NCBI RefSeq assembly: GCF_023278085.1
Contig: NZ_CP066265.1
Location: forward strand, 3,800,001 to 3,864,000
Direction: 5' to 3'
DNA from: Pseudomonas syringae
Lineage (GTDB): Bacteria > Pseudomonadota > Gammaproteobacteria > Pseudomonadales > Pseudomonadaceae
DNA length: 64,000 nucleotides
The notes under the pieces were generated by a model that was given only the letters and a program-made list of their open reading frames with translations, ran no database searches and was not told the origin of the DNA. Made by a program: the position numbers and the translations under genes. Position 1 is the first letter of the stretch. Every line of letters starts with the position of its first letter. Positions 35,328-45,040 of the stretch are shown here, piece by piece.

Positions 35328-36830
35328 TTACGCTTGTGGGCGCATATGCGGGAAGAGGATCACATCCCGGATCGACGGTGAGTCGGTGAGCAGCATCACC
35401 AGACGATCAATACCGATCCCTTCACCCGCCGTCGGCGGCATGCCATATTCCAGCGCACGTACAAAGTCGGCGTCGTAGTGCATGGCTTCGTCATCACCGG
35501 CGTCCTTGTCGGCTACTTGTGCCTGGAAGCGTTCGGCCTGATCTTCGGCATCGTTGAGCTCGGAGTAGGCGTTGGCGATTTCGCGGCCGCCGATGAACAG
35601 CTCGAAACGGTCGGTGACGTTCGGGTTGTCGTCGTTGCGACGGGCCAGCGGCGACACTTCGAACGGGTACTGGGTGATGAAGTGCGGCTGCTCCAGCTTG
35701 TGCTCCACCAGCTCTTCGAAAATCATCACCTGCAATTTGCCCAGACCTTCGAAGCCCAGCACTTTCGCACCGGCCTTTTTGGCGATGGCGCGTGCCTTGT
35801 CGACATCCTGCAGATCGGCTGCGGTCAGCTCAGGGTTGTACTTGAGGATCGAATCGAACACCGACAGGCGCACGAACGGTTCGCCGAAATGAAACACCTT
35901 GTCGCCATAAGGCACGTCGGTGCTGCCCAGAACCAGTTCCGCCAGTTCGCGGAACAGTTCCTCGGTGAGGTCCATGTTGTCTTCGTAGTCAGCGTAGGCC
36001 TGGTAGAACTCGAGCATGGTGAACTCGGGGTTGTGCCGGGTCGAAACGCCTTCGTTACGGAAGTTGCGGTTGATCTCGAACACCTTTTCAAAACCGCCAA
36101 CCACCAGACGCTTGAGGTACAGCTCAGGCGCGATGCGCAGGAACATTTCCAGGTCCAGCGCATTGTGGTGGGTTTCGAACGGTTTGGCTGCCGCACCGCC
36201 TGGAATGGTCTGCAACATCGGCGTTTCGACTTCGAGGAAGTCACGCTTCATCAGGAAGCTGCGGATGTGGGCGATGACCTGCGAGCGGACGCGGAAGGTT
36301 TCGCGCACGTCTTCGTTGACGATCAGGTCGACGTAGCGCTGGCGGTAGCGCTGCTCGGTGTCGGTCAGGCCGTGGTGCTTGTCAGGCAGCGGACGCAGTG
36401 ACTTGGTCAGCAGGCGCACGCTGGTCATTTCGACGTACAGGTCGCCCTTGCCGGAACGCGCCAGCGTGCCTTCGGCAGCAATGATGTCCCCCAGGTCCCA
36501 GGTTTTCACCTCGGCCAGGGTTTCTTCAGGCAGGGTCTTGCGATTGACATAGACCTGAATGCGTCCGGTCATGTCCTGAATGACCATGAACGAGCCACGG
36601 TTGAGCATGATACGACCGGCAACCTTGACCGGAATCGCTGCCTCTGCCAGTTCTTCCTTGGTCTTGTCGACGTACTGTTTCTGCAAGTCGTTGCAGTAGC
36701 TGTCGCGGCGGAAGTCGTTGGGGAAGGCCTGACCCTTGGCACGGCCGGCAGCAAGCTTTTCCTTGCGCAAGGCGATCAGGGTGTTTTCTTCCTGTTGCAG
36801 GGCTTGCGGGTCGAGTTGTTGGTCGCTCAT
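35328..36830 (-). CDS. lysS: Lysyl-tRNA synthetase (class II)
   Basis: Charges tRNA-Lys. It is 500 residues, with an N-terminal OB-fold anticodon-binding domain ([20 protein letters not shown]) and a class II catalytic core: motif 2 [18 protein letters not shown] and motif 3 [19 protein letters not shown] at the C-terminus. It follows prfB by 69 bases on the same strand, the conserved prfB-lysS operon. It ends at a strong terminator. Confidence 0.97.
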   Translation of the reverse strand: MSDQQLDPQALQQEENTLIALRKEKLAAGRAKGQAFPNDFRRDSYCNDLQKQYVDKTKEELAEAAIPVKVAGRIMLNRGSFMVIQDMTGRIQVYVNRKTLPEETLAEVKTWDLGDIIAAEGTLARSGKGDLYVEMTSVRLLTKSLRPLPDKHHGLTDTEQRYRQRYVDLIVNEDVRETFRVRSQVIAHIRSFLMKRDFLEVETPMLQTIPGGAAAKPFETHHNALDLEMFLRIAPELYLKRLVVGGFEKVFEINRNFRNEGVSTRHNPEFTMLEFYQAYADYEDNMDLTEELFRELAELVLGSTDVPYGDKVFHFGEPFVRLSVFDSILKYNPELTAADLQDVDKARAIAKKAGAKVLGFEGLGKLQVMIFEELVEHKLEQPHFITQYPFEVSPLARRNDDNPNVTDRFELFIGGREIANAYSELNDAEDQAERFQAQVADKDAGDDEAMHYDADFVRALEYGMPPTAGEGIGIDRLVMLLTDSPSIRDVILFPHMRPQA

Positions 36831-36899
36831 GTCTTTAGATATTCCATCACAGGTTCGCCCTCGCGTCGCGGCGAGGGGCTTGAGGTGTCGGCTGGCGGT

Positions 36900-37995
36900 T
36901 TACAGCCCTTGCTTGAGACTTGCGATCAGGTATTCGTCGATATCGCCGTCCAGCACCTTGTCGCAGTCGCTGCGTTCGATGTTGGTTCGCAGGTCCTTGA
37001 TGCGCGAGGCGTCCAGTACATAGGAGCGAATCTGATGACCCCAGCCGATGTCGGATTTGGTGTCTTCAAGCGCCTGGGACGCTGCGTTGCGCTTCTGCAC
37101 TTCCTGCTCGTACAAACGGGCCCGCAGCATTTTCATGGCGGTGTCCTTGTTCGCATGCTGGGAACGCTCGTTCTGGCAGCTGACCACCGTATTGGTCGGA
37201 ACGTGGGTGATACGTACCGCCGAGTCGGTGGTGTTTACGTGCTGACCACCGGCCCCGGAGGAGCGGTAGGTGTCGATGCGCAGGTCCGACGGGTTGATGT
37301 CGATTTCGATGTTGTCATCGATTTCCGGCGAAACGAACACGGCCGAGAACGAGGTATGGCGGCGGTTGCCGGAGTCGAACGGGCTTTTGCGCACCAGGCG
37401 ATGAACGCCGATCTCGGTGCGCAACCAGCCAAAGGCGTATTCGCCCTTGATATGCACGGTAGCGCCTTTGATACCGGCGACTTCACCGGCAGACAGTTCC
37501 ATGATGGTGGCGTCGAAACCGCGCTTGTCGGCCCAGCGCAGGTACATGCGCAGCAGGATGTTGGCCCAGTCCTGCGCTTCGGTGCCGCCGGAACCGGCCT
37601 GGATGTCCAGGTAGGCGTTGTTGGGGTCCATCTCGCCGCTGAACATGCGACGGAATTCGAGCTTTTCCAGCGACGCACGCAGGCGCTCGACTTCGGCGGC
37701 GACGTCATCGACGGCAGCCTGGTCTTCTTCTTCAGCGGACATCAGCAGCAGGTCTTTGGCATCGACCAGCCCGGAAGACATTTCGTCGAGGGTTTCCACG
37801 ATCTGCGCCAGCAGGGAACGCTCGCGCCCCAGTTCCTGGGCGTAGGCCGGGTTGTTCCAGACGTTTGGATCTTCCAGCTCGCGGTTTACTTCGGTCAGAC
37901 GATCATGTTTGTGATCGTAGTCAAAGATACCCCCGAATGGTTTCGGAGCGTTCGGACAAATCCTTGATGCTGTTTAGGATCGGGTTGATTTCCAT
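36900..37995 (-). CDS. prfB: Peptide chain release factor 2, with programmed +1 frameshift
   Basis: Recognises UGA and UAA stop codons. The gene starts at the ATG at 37995 ([19 protein letters not shown]) and reaches an in-frame TGA at codon 25 (37923-37921) inside CTT TGA C. Beyond it the +1 frame continues [17 protein letters not shown] to the end at 36900. The span of 1096 bases equals 365 codons plus one base, so a single +1 shift gives 364 residues. The SPxD-type SPFDSGN (tripeptide region) and [14 protein letters not shown] motifs are intact. This is the known RF2 autoregulation: when RF2 is scarce, the ribosome shifts and makes more. Confidence 0.96.
37921..37935 (-). promoter_or_regulatory. 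prfB programmed frameshift site
   Basis: On the minus strand GGGGGTAT (37934-37927) is the internal Shine-Dalgarno-like element, directly before CTT TGA C (37926-37920). Both the spacing and the slippery CTT plus UGA match the E. coli site. Confidence 0.95.
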
Positions 37996-38111
37996 GGTAG
38001 GCAGCACTCGCAGGCGAAATTTTCAAAGCCGACGAGTATACCCCAGGCGCGGTAACGAAAGCAGCCCGTCGAGCGGGCCTTGTGCGGCCTATTTTAACGG
38101 TGCAGGAGGCT

Positions 38112-39116
38112 TCAGCCCATTGCCACCTGGTTACGTCCATTGTTCTTGGCCTGATAAAGCCCTTTGTCGGCGTCCAGAATCAACTGGCGACTGGTCATGT
38201 CCAGCTGCGGCGTTACGGTGGCAACGCCGATACTGATCGTCAGGCTCGACCCTGGCGTCGGCGCGATGTGCGGAATATTCATGCCCGCCACGCTTTGGCG
38301 CAGCTTCTCTGCCAGCAGGCGTGCACCGCCGGGTGAGGTATTGGGCAGCACCATCGAGAACTCTTCACCCCCGTAGCGTGCCGGCAGATCAGACGGACGA
38401 CTGCAACTGTTACGGATGGCCTTGGCCACTTGCCGCAACGCTTCGTCGCCCTCCAGATGGCCGAAGTTATCGTTGTAGGCCTTGAAGTAGTCCACATCGA
38501 TCATCAGCAGTGACAGCTGGGTCTGGTCACGTACCGCCCTTCGCCACTCCAGCTCCAGGTATTCATCGAAATGACGACGGTTCGACAGCCCGGTCAGGCC
38601 GTCGGAGTTCATCAGGCGCTGCAACACCAGATTGGTGTCGAGCAACTGCTGCTGGCTGACCCGCAAGGCGCGGTAGGCTTCATCACGCTGCAACAGCGTC
38701 ATGTAAGAGCGTGAGTGGTAACGGATGCGCGCGACCAGTTCGATGTTGTCCGGCAGCTTGACCAGATAGTCGTTGGCACCGGCGGTGAACGCCGCGCTCT
38801 TGATCAACGGATCTTCCTTGGTGGAGAGCACGATGATCGGGATGTCGCGGGTCAGCGGGTTGCTGCGGTATTCACGCACCAGCGTCAAACCGTCCAGCCC
38901 CGGCATGACCAGGTCCTGAAGAATGACGGTCGGCTTGAGCTGCACGGCCTGGGCAACCGCCTGATGCGGATCGGCACAAAAATGGAAGTCGATCGAATCG
39001 TGACCGGCCAGACCACGCCGAACCGCCTCGCCAATCATGGCCTGATCGTCAACCAGCAGCACCATCGCATTGTTTTCGTCCGGGGCTTTGATGTCGTCCA
39101 TTGGCCCATCATGCAT
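38112..39116 (-). CDS. wspR: WspR diguanylate cyclase response regulator
   Basis: Output of the Wsp surface-sensing system: phosphorylated WspR makes c-di-GMP, raising biofilm and exopolysaccharide production. It is 334 residues: an N-terminal receiver domain (phospho-acceptor Asp near residue 68 in ILQDLVMPG, Lys in KEDPLIKS), a helical linker, and a GGDEF domain with [10 protein letters not shown] as the active site. The product-binding I-site RxxD (RPSD) lies just before GGEEF, so feedback inhibition is expected. It is last in the operon, 45 bases after wspF. Confidence 0.95.
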   Translation of the reverse strand: MHDGPMDDIKAPDENNAMVLLVDDQAMIGEAVRRGLAGHDSIDFHFCADPHQAVAQAVQLKPTVILQDLVMPGLDGLTLVREYRSNPLTRDIPIIVLSTKEDPLIKSAAFTAGANDYLVKLPDNIELVARIRYHSRSYMTLLQRDEAYRALRVSQQQLLDTNLVLQRLMNSDGLTGLSNRRHFDEYLELEWRRAVRDQTQLSLLMIDVDYFKAYNDNFGHLEGDEALRQVAKAIRNSCSRPSDLPARYGGEEFSMVLPNTSPGGARLLAEKLRQSVAGMNIPHIAPTPGSSLTISIGVATVTPQLDMTSRQLILDADKGLYQAKNNGRNQVAMG

Positions 39117-39161
39117 AAAGTTTCTCCTGGTCTCCGACTGCCATCTGGATCAGTGGGTCAG

Positions 39162-40172
39162 TCATTGAATAAATACCTCGATCAAGCGAGGTGCAATAGC
39201 AGGCAGCGAGTGAATTTCAACGGCGGCATCAATCGCGGCGGCGGCCTTGGGCATGCCGTACACCGCAGAGCTGGCCTGATCCTGAGCGATGGTCAGAAAC
39301 CCCCGCTCGCGCATGGCCTTGAGCCCCTGCGCACCGTCGCGACCCATGCCGGTCAGTAAAACACCCACGGCATCGCCCCCCCAATAACGGGTCACGCTCT
39401 CGAAGAACACGTCGATTGAAGGCCTGTATATTTCATTCACCGGTTCCGCGGTATAAGCCAACGTACCGTCTTTCAACAAACGAATATGGTGATTGGTGCC
39501 CGCCAGCAGCACGACACCGGGCTGCGGAGTTTCACCCTCGCGAGCCAGCCGGACCGGCACGCCGGAGACGGAACACAGCCAGTCGGCCATGCCGGCCGCG
39601 AACACCTGATCAACATGCTGCACCAGCACGATGGCTGGAGAGAAATTTGCCGGCAACGCTTTGAGCAGGACTTCCAGCGCAGCCGGGCCTCCCGCCGAAG
39701 AACCGATGGCCACCAGCCGTTCGCGCCTGGTTGTCTCGCGCATCGGCGAGGCCACAACCTGCTCGCGATTGCTGCGCTGGCCCATCAGCCATTCGATATT
39801 GAGCACCTTGCGCAACAGCGGCATGGCGGCCTCCTTAGGGTTGGGACCACCAATGGCCGGCGTGTCCACCACATCCAGCGCGCCATGGCCCATGGCTTCG
39901 AAGACGCGACGCATATTCTGCTCGCGATCAACCGTGACGATGACGATAGCGCACGGCGTTTCGGCCATGATCCGGCGCGTGGCCTCCACGCCATCCATCA
40001 CCGGCATGATCAGGTCCATGAGGATCAGGTCCGGGATCTGCTCCCTGCAACGCTGTACCGCTTCGGCGCCATTGGCTGCCACCCAGACGATCTTGTGTGC
40101 GGGTTCAAAGGCCAGCGCTCGACGCAGGGCCTCGATGGCCATGGGCATGTCATTGACAATGGCAATCTTCAT
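39162..40172 (-). CDS. wspF: WspF CheB-like methylesterase
   Basis: Demethylates the receptor WspA and so resets the Wsp system; loss of WspF in other species locks WspR on and gives wrinkly colonies. It is 336 residues, with a receiver domain (Asp53 in LILMDLIMP) and a CheB catalytic domain: Ser in IGSSAGGPAAL, His in VLVQHVD, Asp in LLTGMGRDGAQG. All three are present, so it should be active. Its ATG overlaps the wspE stop by 4 bases. Confidence 0.95.
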   Translation of the reverse strand: MKIAIVNDMPMAIEALRRALAFEPAHKIVWVAANGAEAVQRCREQIPDLILMDLIMPVMDGVEATRRIMAETPCAIVIVTVDREQNMRRVFEAMGHGALDVVDTPAIGGPNPKEAAMPLLRKVLNIEWLMGQRSNREQVVASPMRETTRRERLVAIGSSAGGPAALEVLLKALPANFSPAIVLVQHVDQVFAAGMADWLCSVSGVPVRLAREGETPQPGVVLLAGTNHHIRLLKDGTLAYTAEPVNEIYRPSIDVFFESVTRYWGGDAVGVLLTGMGRDGAQGLKAMRERGFLTIAQDQASSAVYGMPKAAAAIDAAVEIHSLPAIAPRLIEVFIQ

Positions 40173-42529
40173 GCTTGTGCGTCCCCTATGAGTTCGGCGA
40201 CAGCGTCTAGCAAGGCATCGTCATGGAAGCTGGCCTTGGCCAGATAATAGTCGGCTCCGGCGTCCAGGCCGCGACGCCGGTCTTCTTCGCGGTCCTTGTA
40301 GGAAACCACCATGACCGGCAGCGACTGCAAACGTGTGTCGCGGCGCAGCAGGGTCACCAGCTCGATGCCGTCCATGCGCGGCATATCGATGTCGGTGATA
40401 AGCAGGTCGAAGTCCTCGGCACGCAAGGCATTCCAGCCATCCATACCGTCCACCGCCACCGTCACTTCATAGCCACGGCCCACCAGCAACTTGCGCTCCA
40501 GTTCGCGAACGGTCAGCGAGTCATCGACCACCAGTACTCGTTTACGCGCCACATGATCCGTCTGACGATTGCGCCGGTCGATGCGTTCCAGCCGCCCGGT
40601 GTTCAGCAGTTTTTCAACTGAGCGCAGCATGTCTTCGACGTCGATGATCAGCACCACCGAGCCGTCATCGAGCAGCGCGCCCGCCGAAACGTCCTGAACC
40701 TTGCCCAGACGCGCATCCAGCGGCATGACCACCAATGTGCGCTCGCCGATGAAACGCTCGACGGCGACCCCATAAACTGCATCGCGCTCGCGGATCACCA
40801 CGACCTTGAGCGCTTCTGCGGGATTCTGGGCAGGCGGCCGATTCAACAACTGGCTGGCCGAGACCAGACCGACATGGCGCTCTTCGTCCCAGAAATGCTG
40901 ACGCCCTTCAAGCTGCACGATTTCATCGGGCTGCAAATCGCGCATACGTTCGATGTGGGCCAACGGGAAGGCATAAGCTTCGCCGCCCACCTCCACGACC
41001 AGACTGCGCACCACCGACAGCGTCAACGGCATTTCAATCCTGAAACGACTGCCCTCGCCCGCCCATTGCTGCAGCTCGACGCTACCGTGCAACTGGCGAA
41101 CCATATGCTGCACAGCATCCAGGCCCACGCCACGTCCGGAAATCTGCGTGACCTTGTCACGCATGCTGAAGCCCGGCAGGAACAAAAAGCTCAACAGTTC
41201 CTCTTCACTCAACTGCTCGGCGGTTTCCAACGGCGAGAGTTTGCGCTCGACGATGCTTTGCCGCAGGCGCTCCAGGTCCACGCCGCCGCCGTCGTCGCTC
41301 AACTCGACCACCAGCAACCCGGCCTGGTGCGAGGCCTGCAAACGGATCAGGCCTTCGGCAGCCTTGCCCGCTGCAGCTCGCCGCTCGGGAGATTCGATAC
41401 CGTGATCCACTGCATTACGCAGCAGATGGGTCAATGGCGCTTCGAGCTTTTCCAGCACGTCGCGGTCGACCTGGGTCTTTTCGCCTTCAATCTGCAAACG
41501 GACCTGTTTGCCCAGCTCGCGACCCAGATCGCGGACCATCCGTGCCTGACCGGTCAGCACATCCGCAAAGGGCCGCATGCGGCAGGCCAGCGCCGTGTCG
41601 TACAACAATTGAGCGCGTTGCGCCGACTGCCAGCCGAATTCATCCAGCTCAGCCGTCTGCTGCACCAGCACATGCTGTGCCTGGGACAGCAGACTGCGAG
41701 CGTCTTCAAGGGCTTTCTGTATATCGGCTGAGGGGCCTGCTTCGCCAAAACTGGCGCCCAGTACTTCCAGCGCACGGTCGCTGCTGCTCTGCAAACGCTT
41801 GAGGCGTTGCATGCCTGCCAGCAGCGGCTTGAGTCGTTGAGTCTCGACCAGCGATTTACTGGACATGTCGAGCAGCCCGTTCAGGCGCTCGGCGGTGACC
41901 CGCAGCACCCGCTCGCCACCTTCGACAGCCCGTCGCTCACGCAGCGGGGAGAAAGGGGCTTCCGGCTCAGGCACCGAGGCGCTCACCGAAGTGGCTGCCG
42001 CGGGCGCCTGTAACGCTGGATCAGCGAGCGCCGGTGCAGCGGCGGGTAGCGACCCCAACTGCTGCATCGCGATGGCCAGCAGCGGGTCTATCGACGGCTC
42101 CGCCAGTGGCGTCGTGAGCGTGCGCGCGGCACCTGCACCGGAAGCCAGGAGTGTATTGAGTCTGTCTACATAAGCGTCGATATCGGCCTGAGTGACACTG
42201 GCGCCGCCCGGCGTGGCAATCCGCATCAGCAGATCAGTGCCCGACAGCAGCGCATCGATGTGCTCGGGCTGTAAAAGCAGCCGTCCTTCCTGAGCGCTGA
42301 CCAGGCAATCTTCCATGACATGCGCCACGCTGACGCCGAAATCGACGCCAACAATCCGTGCCGCGCCCTTGAGCGAATGCGCTGCACGCATGCAGGCTTC
42401 CAGTTGGTCCGCCTGGGTGGGGTTGCGCTCCAGCGCGAGCAGGCCTGCACTCAAGACCTGAGTCTGCGCATCGGCTTCCAGCGTGAACAGTTCAAACAAC
42501 GAGGCGTCACGCATCTGATCTGGCGTCAT
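40169..42529 (-). CDS. wspE: WspE hybrid CheA-like histidine kinase
   Basis: Kinase that phosphorylates WspR and WspF. It is 786 residues from MTPDQMRDASLFELF at 42529. Domains: HPt (His51 in AAHSLKGAARIVG), a proline/alanine-rich linker (about 140-200), dimerisation, the CheA-type ATPase (HLLRNAVDHGIESPERR as N-box, ISGRGVGLDAV as G-box), a CheW-like domain, and a C-terminal receiver (Asp in DLLITDIDMP). The start overlaps the wspD stop by 4 bases (ATGA). Its upstream in-frame codons belong to the wspD region. Confidence 0.95.
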   Translation of the reverse strand: MTPDQMRDASLFELFTLEADAQTQVLSAGLLALERNPTQADQLEACMRAAHSLKGAARIVGVDFGVSVAHVMEDCLVSAQEGRLLLQPEHIDALLSGTDLLMRIATPGGASVTQADIDAYVDRLNTLLASGAGAARTLTTPLAEPSIDPLLAIAMQQLGSLPAAAPALADPALQAPAAATSVSASVPEPEAPFSPLRERRAVEGGERVLRVTAERLNGLLDMSSKSLVETQRLKPLLAGMQRLKRLQSSSDRALEVLGASFGEAGPSADIQKALEDARSLLSQAQHVLVQQTAELDEFGWQSAQRAQLLYDTALACRMRPFADVLTGQARMVRDLGRELGKQVRLQIEGEKTQVDRDVLEKLEAPLTHLLRNAVDHGIESPERRAAAGKAAEGLIRLQASHQAGLLVVELSDDGGGVDLERLRQSIVERKLSPLETAEQLSEEELLSFLFLPGFSMRDKVTQISGRGVGLDAVQHMVRQLHGSVELQQWAGEGSRFRIEMPLTLSVVRSLVVEVGGEAYAFPLAHIERMRDLQPDEIVQLEGRQHFWDEERHVGLVSASQLLNRPPAQNPAEALKVVVIRERDAVYGVAVERFIGERTLVVMPLDARLGKVQDVSAGALLDDGSVVLIIDVEDMLRSVEKLLNTGRLERIDRRNRQTDHVARKRVLVVDDSLTVRELERKLLVGRGYEVTVAVDGMDGWNALRAEDFDLLITDIDMPRMDGIELVTLLRRDTRLQSLPVMVVSYKDREEDRRRGLDAGADYYLAKASFHDDALLDAVAELIGDAQA

Positions 42530-43215
42530 GTAAGGCTCCGGTGAACCGCCGACAACAACTGATCTTCGTCCAGCCAGCGCAGGCTGCGACCCTGCCATTG
42601 CAGCACGCCCCGGGTGAAGCGCGCATTGGCATGCGTACCGGAAGCCGAGGCGGCTTCCAGTTCACGTTCATCAATGGCATGAATGCCATCGACCTCATCA
42701 ACCGGCACGACCACCGGCCCGCCCTCGGCCGCGACGATCAGCATGCGCGGCACCACTCGCGCAGACGGGGAAGGCACAGCGTGGCTGTCCAGGCCGAGCA
42801 ACTCGACCAGCGAGATGCACGCAACCAGCGCGCCGCGCACATTGGCGACACCGAGCATCGCACGCGAGCGCTGATGGGGCAGCGAGTGGATGGTCTGGTG
42901 CAGTGCAACCTCGGACAGGCAACGGGAAACCAGCCCCAGCCACTCGTCACCGAGGCGAAAGACCAGAATCGAACGGGTCTTGATGTCGCGCTGCAACACC
43001 GAACCCTGAAACTGCTCGTGGTGTTCCTGGGCCAGTGCATAGCGGTCCAGCAGGCGTGTGGCGGCTGCGGAATAAACCGCACAGTTGCGGCAGTGGATGT
43101 GCTCTGCCAGTAACGGGCAGGAACGGTCGCCATGAATGCCGATGCGGTTCCAGCAGTCGTCGATATCCTGCGCCTGATCATGGGTAAGGCTGGAAAAACC
43201 GGACTGGCCCGTCAT
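42526..43215 (-). CDS. wspD: WspD CheW-like coupling protein
   Basis: Couples the receptor WspA to the kinase WspE. It is 229 residues. The C-terminal two thirds is a CheW domain (FRLGDEWLGLVSRCLSEV, LGVANVRGALVACISLVELLG). The first 60 residues hold a cysteine-rich patch (CPLLAEHIHCRNCAVY) that most CheW proteins lack but WspD proteins usually have. The ATG shares one base with the wspC stop (TGATG). The system has a second CheW, WspB. Confidence 0.92.
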   Translation of the reverse strand: MTGQSGFSSLTHDQAQDIDDCWNRIGIHGDRSCPLLAEHIHCRNCAVYSAAATRLLDRYALAQEHHEQFQGSVLQRDIKTRSILVFRLGDEWLGLVSRCLSEVALHQTIHSLPHQRSRAMLGVANVRGALVACISLVELLGLDSHAVPSPSARVVPRMLIVAAEGGPVVVPVDEVDGIHAIDERELEAASASGTHANARFTRGVLQWQGRSLRWLDEDQLLSAVHRSLT

Positions 43216-44498
43216 CAATGGTTTCCTTGTTTATTCGTGCCACGTGCGGCACGTTCCTGCAAGCGTCGGGCTCCGGTACTGTCGCCCTGCGCGGCCAGCA
43301 ACGCCGCCAGTTGCGCCAGCGATTCGCGATGCTGCGGTTGCAGGTACAACGCCTTGCGATAGAAAGCCTGAGCCTGAGCGACGCTGCCCGCCACTTCACT
43401 GAGCAAACCCAGCCAGTAGAAGACTTGTGCAACCGGCTCATACTGTTGCAGATAACGCTCACAGGCCGCTCGCGCTGCACTGCTGTTACCCTCGTTGGCA
43501 AGGTTCGCGATGCTGTCGAGCAGCGCTGACGCGTCCCCATTAGCGGCGGCAGCCGGTCTGGCGCTGGGGGCGAAGGCAGACGAATTGCGTTCGACGGGCC
43601 GCGGCGCAGCGGTTTTTGCGGGCGCTCTTGCCGGTGCGTCGGGCGTCGGGCGCAATGCCGTGGGCGCCGCAGTGATGCTGGCAGGTGCCGGGACAGTTCT
43701 GTCATGCAGCGCATGCCGGAAGGCGAACGAGTTCGCGATACCTATCGACCGCATGCCGATGGCGGCGAGCAGATTGCCCTCCGCCGGGCCGATAAACAGC
43801 AGGCCGTCTTCGCGGGTCAGTTGCTTGAGAACCTGAAACACCCGCTGCTGCGTCTGCTGATCGAAATAGATCACCAGGTTGCGGCAGAACACGATGTCGT
43901 AGGCAGCCTGGGTGGCCAGTTTCGGGTCCAGAAGATTGCCAGCCTGGAAATTCACGCAGGCACTTACCCGCTCGGCGATCTGGAAACCTTCTTTAATCGG
44001 GTCGAAATAGCGCTCGCGAAAACCCAGATCGCTGCCTCTGAACGAGTTTTTGCCGTAGATGCCACGCTCGGCCTTGGCAATGGACACCGGGCTGATATCG
44101 ATGGCATCGACCTGGAACTGCCGGGCATCGACGCCGGCATCGAACAGCGCCATCACCATCGAATAAGGCTCCTCGCCGGTGGAGCACGGCAGGCTGAGAA
44201 TCCGCAGCGGGCGCACACCGCCAAGACCGGTCACGCGCTCACGAGCCAGCTTACCCAGCGTAGCGAAGGATTCCGGATAGCGGAAAAACGAAGTTTCCGG
44301 GACGATCACCGCCTCGATCAGTGCCTGCTGCTCTTGCGGCGAGGTCACCAACAGTTGCCAGTAGGCGTTGCTGTCCGCGCAACCGACATGGGTGGCGCGC
44401 TGACGCAGTGCGCGTTCGATGATCGCTTCGCCAACCGACGTTACGTCGAGCCCGATACGGTCCTTGAGAAAGCTGAAGAAACGCGCGTCGTCGTTCAT
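43215..44498 (-). CDS. wspC: WspC CheR-like methyltransferase with TPR region
   Basis: Methylates glutamates of WspA, antagonising WspF. It is 427 residues. The CheR part (about 1-270) has PETSFFRYPESF, LSLPCSTGEEPYSMVMAL as SAM motif, DAIDISPVSIAKAERGIY and YDIVFCRNLVIYFD. An Ala/Pro-rich linker follows, then tetratricopeptide-like helices near the C-terminus (ARAACERYLQQYEP to SLAQLAALLAAQG). The TPR tail is typical of CheR variants that work with other partners. Start and stop both overlap neighbours. Confidence 0.94.
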   Translation of the reverse strand: MNDDARFFSFLKDRIGLDVTSVGEAIIERALRQRATHVGCADSNAYWQLLVTSPQEQQALIEAVIVPETSFFRYPESFATLGKLARERVTGLGGVRPLRILSLPCSTGEEPYSMVMALFDAGVDARQFQVDAIDISPVSIAKAERGIYGKNSFRGSDLGFRERYFDPIKEGFQIAERVSACVNFQAGNLLDPKLATQAAYDIVFCRNLVIYFDQQTQQRVFQVLKQLTREDGLLFIGPAEGNLLAAIGMRSIGIANSFAFRHALHDRTVPAPASITAAPTALRPTPDAPARAPAKTAAPRPVERNSSAFAPSARPAAAANGDASALLDSIANLANEGNSSAARAACERYLQQYEPVAQVFYWLGLLSEVAGSVAQAQAFYRKALYLQPQHRESLAQLAALLAAQGDSTGARRLQERAARGTNKQGNH

Positions 44499-45031
44499 TG
44501 CGCATCCTCAAGCAGATCAAGACTGATGGGCGTCGCCGGAAACAACAGTTCACGGACCGGCTCGCTCAGCAGCTCGCGGACATGAATCCACTGCAGCAAA
44601 CCCTGCTCATCCTCGCGAACCGGCCCCAGGTACGGCGCCAGGCGATTGTCCAGACCGTATTCCTTGAACTCGGACACCGGGCACCGCAACGTCTCGGTGG
44701 CCTGCTCCAGAATCAGACCCAGCAACGGTGCCGGATGCGTATCGTCGTGCCGATAATGCACCAGCACCATGCGCGTACTGGTCCGGGCACGCGCTGGCTG
44801 GCCGGAGTTAAGGGCGCTGATATCGATCACCGGCACGATTTCGCCCCGGTGAGCAAAAATCCCCGCCACCCAATGCGGCGCCCGGGCAATGGTCTTGAGC
44901 TTCACCCGTGGCAGGATTTCCGCAATCTCGGTTGCTTCCAGGGCATAGCGGTCTTCACCGATGCAAAACAGCAGGAAGAGCTTGTTGGCGATGACTGACG
45001 AATCGATGCGCCTCGGCGATTGCTCCTTCAT
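44495..45031 (-). CDS. wspB: WspB CheW-like coupling protein
   Basis: First of the two CheW-like adaptors of the Wsp receptor complex. It is 178 residues: a single CheW domain with LFLLFCIGEDRYALEATEIAE at the start, VAGIFAHRGEIVPVIDI and the conserved hydrophobic core following. A short N-terminal extension (MKEQSPRRIDSS) precedes. It lies 9 bases after wspA and overlaps wspC by 4. Confidence 0.93.
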   Translation of the reverse strand: MKEQSPRRIDSSVIANKLFLLFCIGEDRYALEATEIAEILPRVKLKTIARAPHWVAGIFAHRGEIVPVIDISALNSGQPARARTSTRMVLVHYRHDDTHPAPLLGLILEQATETLRCPVSEFKEYGLDNRLAPYLGPVREDEQGLLQWIHVRELLSEPVRELLFPATPISLDLLEDAQ

Positions 45032-45040
45032 GGTCGCAAC

